Of a stretch of DNA of 64,000 bases, positions 54,581 through 63,598 are shown in pieces (position 1 is the first letter of the stretch; the number at the start of each line of letters is the position of its first letter). The position numbers were made by a program, and so were the translations under genes. Under the pieces are notes generated by a model, which was given only the letters and a program-made list of their open reading frames with translations, ran no database searches and was not told the origin of the DNA. The stretch lies in NCBI RefSeq assembly GCF_000373985.1, contig NZ_KB892946.1, positions 1 to 64,000 on the forward strand. The letters run 5' to 3'. This stretch comes from Desulfobacter curvatus DSM 3379. GTDB lineage: Bacteria > Desulfobacterota > Desulfobacteria > Desulfobacterales > Desulfobacteraceae.

Positions 54581-55377
54581 TCAATAAGCTCACAGTGAAT
54601 AATTTGACCTTTGGCTATACCGGCATTGATGTGCTGCGCGACTTTTCCATGACCATCGGGGACGGCCGGATCGTCAGCATTGTCGGTCCGAACGGTTCGG
54701 GCAAATCAACCCTGATCAAATGCATCGACCGGATTCTTGAACCCCGTTCCGGTGATGTGCTGGTGGACCGTAAAAACCTTTTGAAAATGAACCGGAAGCA
54801 GGCCGCGCGCCGGGTTGCCTATGTTCCCCAGAATTCGCTCCGGGTGTTTACCCATACGGTCTTTGACGTGGTGCTGATGGGACGCAGGCCCCACCTGGGA
54901 TGGAAGGCCAACGAGCAGGATGAAGGCAAAGTATGGGAAGTCCTCCGGCTGCTGGGCATTGAGGAGCTGGCGTTAGCGTTTTTCAGTGAGCTGTCCGGCG
55001 GCCAGCAGCAGAAGGTGCTGATTGCACGGGCCCTGGCCCAGGACACCGGGATACTGCTCCTTGATGAACCCACCAGCAATCTGGATATCTGGCACCAGAT
55101 CGATGTGATGGAGATCCTGCGAACCCTTGTCCGTAAGCAACGGCTCACAGCCATTATCGCCATCCACGATCTGAACATGGCGGCCCGGTATTCCGACAGG
55201 ATGCTGATGATGAAAAAAGGAAAAATTCTGGCCAACGGTGTACCGGATGACGTGCTGATCCCGGAAAACCTTGAGGCGGTCTATGGCATAAAGGCCACGG
55301 TGAAACGCATCGGGGATTCGCCGTTTGTGATCCCGCTGTCACGGGTTTTGGCTGACGGCCGCAGCAGGATGGGATGA
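54577..55377 (+). CDS. FecE-type ABC transporter ATPase
   Basis: 266 residues from the ATG at 54577, which has GGGAG upstream and overlaps the permease stop. Walker A is VGPNGSGKST, signature ELSGGQQQKVLIARAL, Walker B ILLLDEPTSNLD and the switch His AIHDLNMAA. It powers import by the permease and periplasmic binding protein encoded on either side. Confidence 0.95.
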   Translation: MINKLTVNNLTFGYTGIDVLRDFSMTIGDGRIVSIVGPNGSGKSTLIKCIDRILEPRSGDVLVDRKNLLKMNRKQAARRVAYVPQNSLRVFTHTVFDVVLMGRRPHLGWKANEQDEGKVWEVLRLLGIEELALAFFSELSGGQQQKVLIARALAQDTGILLLDEPTSNLDIWHQIDVMEILRTLVRKQRLTAIIAIHDLNMAARYSDRMLMMKKGKILANGVPDDVLIPENLEAVYGIKATVKRIGDSPFVIPLSRVLADGRSRMG

Positions 55378-55406
55378 TTAAGAAGATCAAAGGTGAAAGG
55401 AAGGAT

Positions 55407-56465
55407 ATGATGATTCGAAAATTAACTGTTTTTATCAGCATAGTGATGCTGACAGCTCTTTTCACGTCAGGTGTCAGAAGTGCCGACCCGGTTGCCGGGT
55501 CATACCGGGAGATAACGGATATGGCCGGCCGGAAGGTCAACATACCGGCAAACATAACCAAAGTGCTGACCACATCTCCGCCGCCGGCAACATTTGTCTA
55601 TATGATTGCACCTGAAAAGCTGGGCGGATGGTTTTTCTCCCCTGCCGGGCAGGCCCAAAAGTATATCCCGGAAAAATACCGGCATATCCCGGTGCTGAGC
55701 TGGGGGCGGCAGGTAACCAACTATGAAGCGTATATTGCCCAGCATCCGGACCTGGTGTTCGAGCTGCACGAGACCGGCTTTGATCCGTCACGGGTGGATT
55801 TGGTCCAGGAAAAATTCGGTACCATCCCCGTGGTCTGCGTGGACAATGCCAGAAACGCGGTGGGATATGCAGGGACCCTGCGGTTCATGGGGGAGGTGCT
55901 TGGTGTACCTGAGCGGGGCCGGGCCTTGGCGGACTTTTACGAGGATCTCCTGCAAGAGGTGCAGCAAAAGGTTTCAGGGATTGCCGACGGAAAACGGGCG
56001 CGGGTCTATTATGCTGAAAAGGAAAACGGGTTGGCCACCGATCCAGCCGGTTCCTGTCATTCCCAGCTGATTGAGGTGTGCGGCGGCATCAACGTTGCCC
56101 AATGTAAAATCGCATCCGGCCGCGGCATGACCCAGGTGACCATGGAATCGGTATTGATGTGGCATCCTGGAATCATCATCACCACAAGCCCGGAATTTGT
56201 CCGGCATGCCTATGAAGACGGGACATGGAAAAAGGTGCCCGCAGTCCAAAATCACCAAATTCATTGCGCCCCCCGGATGCCGTTTAACTGGTTTGACCGT
56301 CCGCCCGGGGTCAACCGCATCGTGGGCATCCCTTGGACAGCCCATGTTCTTTATCCGGAAATTTTTCCGGAAAAGTGGGCCAAAACAAGGGTGAAGACCT
56401 TTTTCTCCCTGTTTTACCACTATGACCTAACTGAAGCTGAACTACTCTCGCTGATAAGGAGCTGA
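55407..56465 (+). CDS. Periplasmic substrate-binding protein (BtuF/FepB-type)
   Basis: 352 residues from MMIRKLTVF, with AAAGGAAGG just upstream; an ATG at 55374 overlaps the ATPase stop but would add a charged stretch before the signal peptide. The mature protein has the N-lobe (REITDMAGRKVNIPANITKVLT), a backbone helix (RGRALADFYEDLLQEVQQKV) and the C-lobe (RARVYYAEKENGLATDPAGS ... EVCGGINVAQ ... WTAHVLYPEIF). It is the class III fold used for siderophores, heme and corrinoids. The C-lobe is related to the C-terminal domain of the radical SAM protein at 58751-60541. Confidence 0.92.
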   Translation: MMIRKLTVFISIVMLTALFTSGVRSADPVAGSYREITDMAGRKVNIPANITKVLTTSPPPATFVYMIAPEKLGGWFFSPAGQAQKYIPEKYRHIPVLSWGRQVTNYEAYIAQHPDLVFELHETGFDPSRVDLVQEKFGTIPVVCVDNARNAVGYAGTLRFMGEVLGVPERGRALADFYEDLLQEVQQKVSGIADGKRARVYYAEKENGLATDPAGSCHSQLIEVCGGINVAQCKIASGRGMTQVTMESVLMWHPGIIITTSPEFVRHAYEDGTWKKVPAVQNHQIHCAPRMPFNWFDRPPGVNRIVGIPWTAHVLYPEIFPEKWAKTRVKTFFSLFYHYDLTEAELLSLIRS

Positions 56466-56517
56466 CCAGGCAACACCGTTGCCAAAAGAAAATGAAGAAA
56501 GGGAGATGAGAAGATCG

Positions 56518-58629
56518 ATGTGCTATAGCGAAATGACACTAAAAAAAATTATTTTTCTTGTGGGATGTCTGATGATGGCCCTGATTTTAAACACATCCCA
56601 TGCAATGGGTGCTGAAACCAGTGATGAAAATAAGGAGACGGAAACAGAGGTCCAGGAACTGGCACCCCTCACCGTGACAGGATCAAAACGGTCAACCCGT
56701 CATGATCTTCAACCCGACAGTTTGACCAATCCCTACCGGACCGAAGCCAGTACCGAGTTTGCCACGGAGGTATTCACCCAGGAGGACATTAAAAATTTTA
56801 AGCCAAAGGACCTGAACGATCTGATTGACAAAGCTGCAGGGATCGATATCACATACCAGGGCCGGAAGAGCCCATATTTTATCCGCCAGCGAGGCGGCGG
56901 AAGTTTTACCTACATCATCGACGGTGCGGTGCTGCCGCCGTCGGTCAACCGGATTCTTTACAAGTTTCCGGTGGCGTCCATTGAAGAGCTGAAGGTTGTC
57001 AGGGGGGCCACCTCCCTCACCCTGGGGCCTACCATCCCCATTGGCGCATCCAGCTCGGGATCAGGTATCAACACCGGTTTTATCATTATCCGGACCCGGC
57101 AGCCGGAAAAAACCGAAGGTACCTTGCGCGCATCCATTGAAAAGGCCATTGGCGGCCATCCGGCCGGCTATTCTGCAGATCTGTATGTAGGTACCCGCAT
57201 GAAGAACGAAGCCGGCACCGAGGCATATGTCGGCGTTCTGGGTTCTAAAATGGACCGGTCAAGCCAGGACACCTGGTTTGACGGACAGGAGTCCTATGGG
57301 GGGATGGCCAATGCCGGATTCACCACAGGGAAATTCAGCCTCAACATGATGGTGTACCAGGACACCGGACGGTTCGAGATGCAGCGTGGTGTCCTGGAGG
57401 ACGGAAGCCTGGACGATGCCAAATGGTACTATGATCCCCTGAAAGTCAGGGTATTGTCAACGGACGGGAGCCTTCAATGGACCCCAAATCAAGTAACGCT
57501 TTTTAACGTGTTCAAAACCGACTATGAGCAGCATGAGTATAACGGATACTTTGATTCTTCAACTGTTACGGAAAAAGAAGAGTACACCGAGGAGACATCC
57601 GGATTCGGTCTGCGGCACAATGCCCGGTTCGGCGGCACCCTGATTCAGGCCGGGATTCAGATGTCCAACAGCACGGGATACGGACCCAATCTCAGCAAAG
57701 GCTACAACAGGTATGATACAACTGTCACAGGTTTTTCGGCCTCGGTGGAGCAGTCTCTTTTCAAAAACAAGTTGATCCTGGATCTTGGCGGCCGCTGGGA
57801 TGAAAAACATATCGACAATTCCAGTGCGGCCAGGAGCGAAAGCCTGGCCAGCGATGATGCCAACAATGATGTGGATATGGCCCCGGCAAAGGTGCTTGCT
57901 TTGGGTGCCCATTGGAAGGTGACGGACCGGGTGACCCTGGACGGCCGGTATTTTTACGGGGATCAGGGAACCTCTGGGGATTTTGACATGCGGCTGGAAG
58001 ACGATGCAACGCCCCAGGCAGAAAAGCAGGAACGCATTGAAATCGGCTTAGGCGTAAAGATCGCTTCATTTTTCAACCCGACCCTGACCTGGTTTCACGT
58101 TGATACGGAAAATGAAAAAAGCGCCACCTCCGCCACCTATGAAACGGATACCGGCACCTATTACTATTACACCGAGTCCGACACATTACGGCAGGGGATA
58201 GAGTTGGCTGTTCAGGGATGTATCTTACAAAACACTTTTTACAAGGCCAGCTGGACCTATATGCTCAAAAACGAGAGCACCAGCGACGGCGTGACAACCG
58301 ATGAGATCGGTCTCTATTCACCTGAGAATATTTTCGGATTGACCCTGACACACCACTGGAATGCCTACCGGTTCAACCTGTCCGTTAAGCAGGTGGATGA
58401 ATGGACCAGTACCCGCAGTGCCAGGAGCGACGTAACAACCGGTGGGTTGGGTGGATATACCCGGGTGGATGCCAACATTTCCCGGGATTTTATCCTGGGC
58501 AATATGCTCATGAACGTGGCCATTTTCGGCCGGAACCTGGGAGACGAAAATTATTCCACACGATACGTGACCGGATACTACCCGGACCGCGGACGGACCC
58601 TTGGCATGGAAGTCTCTTTTTCATTTTAA
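56518..58629 (+). CDS. TonB-dependent outer-membrane receptor
   Basis: About 703 residues from MCYSEMTLKKII; in-frame starts at 56479 (TTG) and 56506 are possible. A signal peptide is followed by a TonB-box-like LAPLTVTG and a plug domain (TEVFTQEDIKNFKPKDLNDLIDKAAGID ... YIIDGAVLPPS ... VASIEELKVVRGATS). The barrel ends RTLGMEVSFSF with a terminal Phe. It is a shorter receptor than most siderophore receptors and has no N-terminal signalling domain. It brings the ligand of the locus across the outer membrane, energised by the DUF3450/TtpC/ExbB genes downstream. Confidence 0.93.
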   Translation: MCYSEMTLKKIIFLVGCLMMALILNTSHAMGAETSDENKETETEVQELAPLTVTGSKRSTRHDLQPDSLTNPYRTEASTEFATEVFTQEDIKNFKPKDLNDLIDKAAGIDITYQGRKSPYFIRQRGGGSFTYIIDGAVLPPSVNRILYKFPVASIEELKVVRGATSLTLGPTIPIGASSSGSGINTGFIIIRTRQPEKTEGTLRASIEKAIGGHPAGYSADLYVGTRMKNEAGTEAYVGVLGSKMDRSSQDTWFDGQESYGGMANAGFTTGKFSLNMMVYQDTGRFEMQRGVLEDGSLDDAKWYYDPLKVRVLSTDGSLQWTPNQVTLFNVFKTDYEQHEYNGYFDSSTVTEKEEYTEETSGFGLRHNARFGGTLIQAGIQMSNSTGYGPNLSKGYNRYDTTVTGFSASVEQSLFKNKLILDLGGRWDEKHIDNSSAARSESLASDDANNDVDMAPAKVLALGAHWKVTDRVTLDGRYFYGDQGTSGDFDMRLEDDATPQAEKQERIEIGLGVKIASFFNPTLTWFHVDTENEKSATSATYETDTGTYYYYTESDTLRQGIELAVQGCILQNTFYKASWTYMLKNESTSDGVTTDEIGLYSPENIFGLTLTHHWNAYRFNLSVKQVDEWTSTRSARSDVTTGGLGGYTRVDANISRDFILGNMLMNVAIFGRNLGDENYSTRYVTGYYPDRGRTLGMEVSFSF

Positions 58630-58750
58630 AATACAGCTATGATGATCCAACGCCGGTTGGTTCGGCCATATTTAGCGGTATACCGGGACGACCGCATTTG
58701 TATGGACCCGGCGTTGGAATCGTCATATCAAAGAATAAGGACAAAACATC

Positions 58751-60541
58751 GTGGCAAATTTGAATTGTCATATCTGTGAACAGGGCTGCATTCTGGCAGA
58801 AGGGAAAACCGGCGTGTGCGGCATGTATGAGCAAAAACACGGACACATTGAAGAACGGTTCGCCGACCAATACCTGGTTGCCTGCCCCATCTCCATTGAA
58901 ACCATGCCCATTTTGCACTATTTTCCCGGGGGAAAGTTCCTCCAGATCAGTACCACCGGCTGCAATTTCAATTGCCCGGGCTGTATTTCCACCGTCATTG
59001 TCCGGGAGATGCCCCGGGACAGCCGGGTGTTTCAAACCCTGACGCCGGGACAGATCGTTGAAAAAGCGATACAGGAAGAGTGCATGGGGATCGCGTTTTT
59101 AATGAACGACCCTTTGGCTTCTTTTCCGACATTTCTGAGTGTGGCAAAACTTGCACGTTCCAAAGGACTCCGGGTGGGCTGTTCGTCAAATACCTATTTT
59201 ACTGAAAAAACCCTGGATCAGATCACACCTTATTTGAATTTCATCAACATCGGCATGAAAGGTTTTTTTGACAACGCCTATTATAGATGTGGGGCCTCAT
59301 CCGGGATCGCGCCGGTCCTGCGGAACATCCGGTCTCTGGTCTCTTCAGGGGTCCATGTTGAAATCTCGGCCATCCTGATGAAAGACAATGCCGAAGAACT
59401 GACAGACCTGGCCATGTTTATTTCACAGATATCCCCGTCCATCCCGTTGCAGGTGATGCGGTTTATCCCCTTTGAAAACGCAGATATCTCACAGGAACCA
59501 ACGGTACGTGAGGCCGAAGAGTTCTGCACAGCGCTTCGCAAAATACTTTCCTTTGTCTACCTGTTTAATACCCCCGGTACCGAACTGCTTCATACCGCCT
59601 GCCCCCGATGCAATCTTACGGTCTACAAACGCAATTTTTACGGCCCCATGGGCGCGAAACCCTATGAGGTGCCCCCGGCATCCGAGAACGATGGCCAGTG
59701 CCCCCAATGCCGGTATGATCTGAACATGATTGGTACAGCGTCGGAATTGGCCTTTCAGGAAGGTGACTTTGAAGGCGGATATCCGTTTACCCGTGCCTTG
59801 GAAATTGTGGAAGCCATGTTGATCGCCATGGGCGTGCATGAAAAAAGAAAATTGGCAAAAGCGTGGGAATCGCTTCTTGAAAAGGGGGGCTTAAAACAAT
59901 TGCATCATGGTATTCAGACCCCCCTGACCTATATTGAAACGGTCCGCCGTTTCGGCAAAATTGCCGAAGCATCCGAGGCCGCAGAAGAACTGGCCGCCTA
60001 CCTTGAAGAGAAACTGACATATATCAATGCCGGCGTTGCATCGGTCACCCATTTTCCGCGGGTCTACTACACCATGGCAAAGCCGCTTTTTTATATAAAT
60101 CACGGAAGATTGGAAAACCGGCTGGTGGAAACAGCCGGAGGGATCAGTGTGAACAAATCCATGGACTCCGTCGGGCGGCCCGGCAGAAATCTTACCAAGG
60201 AAAAATTGATCGCGCTTAATCCCGATGTCATTTTTATTTCAGCGTTTATTTCCAACTCAGTGACGGATTTTTACCAGGAGTGCCTGGAATCGGACATTCA
60301 GGTCAATGCAGTGAAAAATCAGCAGATTTATACGCCCCCCTCCCCGGGATGGGATTTCGGCAGTCCCCGTTGGATTCTCGGATTGATGTACATGGCCAAT
60401 GTGCTGCACCCGCAAATATTTGATTTTGATGTCATGGAAGAGGCAAAACGCTTTTACCGCAGATTTTATCAGATGGAATTTTCATTGCCCCATGTGAACC
60501 GGTCGTTCAGCAAGCCGGACAAGGAATGGCGTTGGGAATAA
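58751..60541 (+). CDS. Radical SAM protein fused to a periplasmic-binding-protein C-lobe
   Basis: 596 residues from a GTG with AAGGA upstream. An N-terminal cysteine cluster (CHICEQGCILAEGKTGVC) resembles the pyruvate formate-lyase activase-like group. The radical SAM motif CNFNCPGC (about residues 76-83) binds the 4Fe-4S cluster, and a CPRC...CPQC pair (about 285-320) is a likely zinc or auxiliary-cluster site. From about residue 398 the sequence (FGKIAEASEAAEELAAYLEEK ... FPRVYYT ... VETAGGISVNK ... MANVLHPQIFDF) follows the backbone helix and C-lobe of the SBP three genes upstream. No signal peptide, so it is cytoplasmic. The reaction is unknown. Confidence 0.9.
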   Translation: MANLNCHICEQGCILAEGKTGVCGMYEQKHGHIEERFADQYLVACPISIETMPILHYFPGGKFLQISTTGCNFNCPGCISTVIVREMPRDSRVFQTLTPGQIVEKAIQEECMGIAFLMNDPLASFPTFLSVAKLARSKGLRVGCSSNTYFTEKTLDQITPYLNFINIGMKGFFDNAYYRCGASSGIAPVLRNIRSLVSSGVHVEISAILMKDNAEELTDLAMFISQISPSIPLQVMRFIPFENADISQEPTVREAEEFCTALRKILSFVYLFNTPGTELLHTACPRCNLTVYKRNFYGPMGAKPYEVPPASENDGQCPQCRYDLNMIGTASELAFQEGDFEGGYPFTRALEIVEAMLIAMGVHEKRKLAKAWESLLEKGGLKQLHHGIQTPLTYIETVRRFGKIAEASEAAEELAAYLEEKLTYINAGVASVTHFPRVYYTMAKPLFYINHGRLENRLVETAGGISVNKSMDSVGRPGRNLTKEKLIALNPDVIFISAFISNSVTDFYQECLESDIQVNAVKNQQIYTPPSPGWDFGSPRWILGLMYMANVLHPQIFDFDVMEEAKRFYRRFYQMEFSLPHVNRSFSKPDKEWRWE

Positions 60542-60558
60542 ATATGATGGAGAAAAAG

Positions 60559-61188
60559 ATGGATGTTTCAAAATATGACCACTCAGCCAGGGGTAAAAAC
60601 GCCCCTTTGTATGAATACTACGCAAAAAAAATAAAAGATGAAACCGGTGTGATGTCCGGCCGCTGCCTTGATGCCGGATGCGGCGGCGGATATCTTGGCC
60701 TGGCCCTTGCCTGCATCACTGATCTTGAATTTACCTTTCTGGATACCTCGGCTGAAATGCTTGAAAAGGCAGACGCCCATATCGTTGAAGACGGCCTTGA
60801 AAACAGGGCCAAAACCCTGCACGCCGATGTCCACGAGATCCCTTTGCCGGACGGATGCATGGATCTTGTGATCAGCCGCGGGTCCATTCCGTTCTGGAAA
60901 GATCCGGGCAAAGCATTGTCGGAAATTTACCGGTTGCTGGCACCCAATGGAAAAGCATTTGTGGGCGGCGGCAGGGGAACCCCTGAGATGCGTAAGGCGT
61001 TTGAAAGGAATATGAAAAAGGACGGGTTTTGCGGACCGGATGGTAAAAGACGGCGGCCCGGTGGTCCGGACGATCCCTGGAATATAATGAAGCGCCGTGA
61101 TTTTGATCAAATTTTAAAGGATGTGGGAATCCCCCGGTTTTCGGCGCCCATAGAAGCGGATGGCCGATGGATACGGTTATGGAAATAA
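60559..61188 (+). CDS. Class I SAM methyltransferase of the uptake locus
   Basis: 209 residues from MDVSKYD, with GGAG six bases upstream; earlier ATGs at 60544 and 60547 are possible. Motif I is CLDAGCGGGYLGLAL, motif II has FLDTSAEML, and the post-motif segment VISRGSIPFWKDPGKALSEIYRLLAPNGKAF is UbiE/Methyltransf_11-like. The short gap to the radical SAM gene (17 bp) marks them as one unit. It may methylate the imported ligand or an intermediate of radical SAM chemistry; the substrate is unknown. Confidence 0.88.
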   Translation: MDVSKYDHSARGKNAPLYEYYAKKIKDETGVMSGRCLDAGCGGGYLGLALACITDLEFTFLDTSAEMLEKADAHIVEDGLENRAKTLHADVHEIPLPDGCMDLVISRGSIPFWKDPGKALSEIYRLLAPNGKAFVGGGRGTPEMRKAFERNMKKDGFCGPDGKRRRPGGPDDPWNIMKRRDFDQILKDVGIPRFSAPIEADGRWIRLWK

Positions 61189-61235
61189 AATATTGCCCTC
61201 CGGGTGGGCTGTTCAGCGTTAGGAAATGGAGAATA

Positions 61236-62069
61236 ATGGGAAGTGAAAAGAATCAGGTTTCCCAGGATCATGGCGGAACCTGGGTGAAGTGTGCAGTCAT
61301 GGTCTGTCTGCTCATATTTTTTTCGGCATGGATTGGATCTGCAACCCATGCCCAGGTGTCTGTGTCAAAGGATATTGAAGCCCCGGTTGACAAGGCAGTG
61401 GATACCCGCCAGGCCACCCAGGCGGCCCGGGAAAAATGGGACGCCCAACGCCAGAAACTTGCAGAGGAATATGACCGCCTTAAAGCGGAAAATGAACAGC
61501 TTGCCTTTGCCAACAAGAATTTGACCCAAAGGGCCGGTGATCTGGAAAAATCAAATCAGGACCTTAACCGGGAAAAAGAGGAGTGCCGGCGGATCAGAAC
61601 GGAACTTGCGCCGTTTTTAGGGGACACTCTTGGACGCCTGAAGTCCCTTGTGGCAGCCGATGCCCCGTTTTTATCCCAGGAACGTAAGGACCGGTTGGCC
61701 CGGTTGGCCGTGATCCTGGATGATCCGGAAATCACCATTGCTGAAAAATACAGAAAAATGATGGAAGCCCTGTTTGTGGAAGCCGAGTACGGCAACACGG
61801 TTGAGGTGTACCGGGAAAAAATTGTTGTGGACGGCACACAAGTGCTTGCAGACATTTTCCGCATGGGCAGGGTGGCATTATTTTTTCTGGCCCTGGACAG
61901 GGAAAGCGCAGGAATTTTTGACGTGGCAAAAAATCAATGGCACACCCTGGATAAAACCCGTGTGTCGGCCATTGAGGCGGTGGTGGAAATGGCGGCCAAA
62001 CACCGGCCCATGGAGGTGGTGACCCTGCCTTTAGGGGCTATTTCCCCGGAAAGGGGGGATCAGAAATGA
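61236..62069 (+). CDS. DUF3450 periplasmic protein of a TonB system
   Basis: 277 residues from MGSEKNQV (GGAG upstream). A single N-terminal signal-anchor (CAVMVCLLIFFSAWIGSATHA) is followed by a long coiled-coil (about 60-120, EKWDAQRQKLAEEYDRLKAENEQLAF) and a C-terminal beta domain (MGRVALFFLALDRESAGIFDVAKNQWHTL). DUF3450 proteins head the extended TonB2-type clusters with TtpC, ExbB, ExbD and TonB. It overlaps the next gene by 4 bp (ATGA). Confidence 0.9.
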   Translation: MGSEKNQVSQDHGGTWVKCAVMVCLLIFFSAWIGSATHAQVSVSKDIEAPVDKAVDTRQATQAAREKWDAQRQKLAEEYDRLKAENEQLAFANKNLTQRAGDLEKSNQDLNREKEECRRIRTELAPFLGDTLGRLKSLVAADAPFLSQERKDRLARLAVILDDPEITIAEKYRKMMEALFVEAEYGNTVEVYREKIVVDGTQVLADIFRMGRVALFFLALDRESAGIFDVAKNQWHTLDKTRVSAIEAVVEMAAKHRPMEVVTLPLGAISPERGDQK

Positions 62070-63586
62070 TACCAATGAAATACTTGTCCATCCCTTTGTT
62101 GAGCTGCCTGATTTTGTCCATAGCTATTGTCTGCCTCGTTCCTGCACCGGAAGTCCTGGCCGCGGATATTCGCAAATCCTATGAGATTCTTGAACAAAAA
62201 CGCCGGGACATGGCTGCTGAAGCGGCAAAAGAACTTGCGGCAGCCAAGGCCGAGGCCCGGGAAAATGCCTTAACCATAAAAAAGGACAAAAATGCCCTGA
62301 TTTCGGCCATTGCAACATTGAAAGCCAAAAACAGAAGCATTCAAACCGCCAATGAGGGGCTCAAGAAAAGAATTCAGGTCCTGGCCGACGAACAGGCAAA
62401 ATTGCAGAGCAGTCTTGAAGAATCCAGAATGGTGAACAAGGAGCTGGCAGGCTTTGTCAGAACCGCTGCCAAAGATCTAAACAGCCTTTTGGTTCAAAGC
62501 CCCCAAAGCGCCTTTGACAAAGACCGGAACAGTTTTCTTAACCCCCTGGTCAATCAGGAGCGGTTCTGGTCCATGGATGATATCCGCCGGATGTCCGATA
62601 TCCTGTTTGACGAAATCCTGGCTTCGGGTGAGGTGTCCCTGCGCCAGGGCATGGTGGTGGACCGCCAGGGAAAGGACAGAACCGCCCGGATTTTGAGTAT
62701 CGGCAATTTTACTTCCTTTTATGTGCTCAATGATGACGCAGGAAAGGAATCCGAAACCGGTTTCCTGCTCTATTCGGATCAAAGCAGCCGGTTTTTTGCC
62801 CTGTCCAAGCTGCCCTCAAAAAAAATTGCGGACCAGATCGATACCTATCTTGCCGGCCAAAGCGAATGTGTGCCCGTGGATATCTCCAAAGGCGGTGCCC
62901 TTCGGCGGTTTACCCATGAGTTGAACCTGATGGATCAGATACCCAAGGGCGGTCCCCTTGTCTGGCCCATCCTGGCCCTGCTGGGACTTGCCGTTCTCAT
63001 CCTGGTGGAGCGTGCGGTTTTCTTTTGGCGGCATCAAATCAGCATCGCGCCGTTTATGGCGAAACTTTCCTCTTTGCTTGAATCCGAAAACTGGCAGGCA
63101 TGCCGGGATTTGATGCAGGCTAACAGCCGGGGATTTATTCCCCAGGTTCTGCTCAAGGCGCTACCTGTGCGACAGCAGAGCCGAACGGATATGGAAAACG
63201 TGCTCCAGGAAGCGATTCTGGCGCAGATCCCATCCATTGAGCGGTTTTTATCCACCCTGGGCATGCTGGCCGCCATTGCTCCGCTCATGGGGCTTTTGGG
63301 AACAGTGACCGGCATGATTAATACCTTTCATGTGATCACCTATCACGGGACCGGGGACCCCAGAATGATGTCCGGCGGCATTTCCGAGGCCCTGGTCACC
63401 ACCATGCTCGGATTGACCGTGGCCATTCCCATTATGCTGTTCCACACGCTTTTATCCCGGCGCGTGGAAACCCAGATCAGCACCATGGAGGAAAAGTCTG
63501 TGGCCTTTGTCAACATGGTGTTCAAGGCAAGGAACGAATGCCGGCCCGCCGCGATTGCCGGCACAACCGCCAGAGGGCAAAACTAA
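62066..63586 (+). CDS. TtpC-like MotA/TolQ/ExbB-domain protein
   Basis: 506 residues. A signal-like N-terminus and periplasmic coiled-coil (about 30-140) are followed by a small beta domain (about 170-280) and a C-terminal three-helix proton-channel domain (GPLVWPILALLGLAVLILVERAVFF ... FLSTLGMLAAIAPLMGLLGTVTGMINTFHV ... SEALVTTMLGLTVAIPIMLFHTLLSRRV). This is the TtpC layout that links ExbB/D to TonB in Vibrio-type TonB2 systems. It is coupled by ATGA to the DUF3450 gene. Confidence 0.92.
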   Translation: MIPMKYLSIPLLSCLILSIAIVCLVPAPEVLAADIRKSYEILEQKRRDMAAEAAKELAAAKAEARENALTIKKDKNALISAIATLKAKNRSIQTANEGLKKRIQVLADEQAKLQSSLEESRMVNKELAGFVRTAAKDLNSLLVQSPQSAFDKDRNSFLNPLVNQERFWSMDDIRRMSDILFDEILASGEVSLRQGMVVDRQGKDRTARILSIGNFTSFYVLNDDAGKESETGFLLYSDQSSRFFALSKLPSKKIADQIDTYLAGQSECVPVDISKGGALRRFTHELNLMDQIPKGGPLVWPILALLGLAVLILVERAVFFWRHQISIAPFMAKLSSLLESENWQACRDLMQANSRGFIPQVLLKALPVRQQSRTDMENVLQEAILAQIPSIERFLSTLGMLAAIAPLMGLLGTVTGMINTFHVITYHGTGDPRMMSGGISEALVTTMLGLTVAIPIMLFHTLLSRRVETQISTMEEKSVAFVNMVFKARNECRPAAIAGTTARGQN

Positions 63587-63598
63587 GGAACAATCCGG

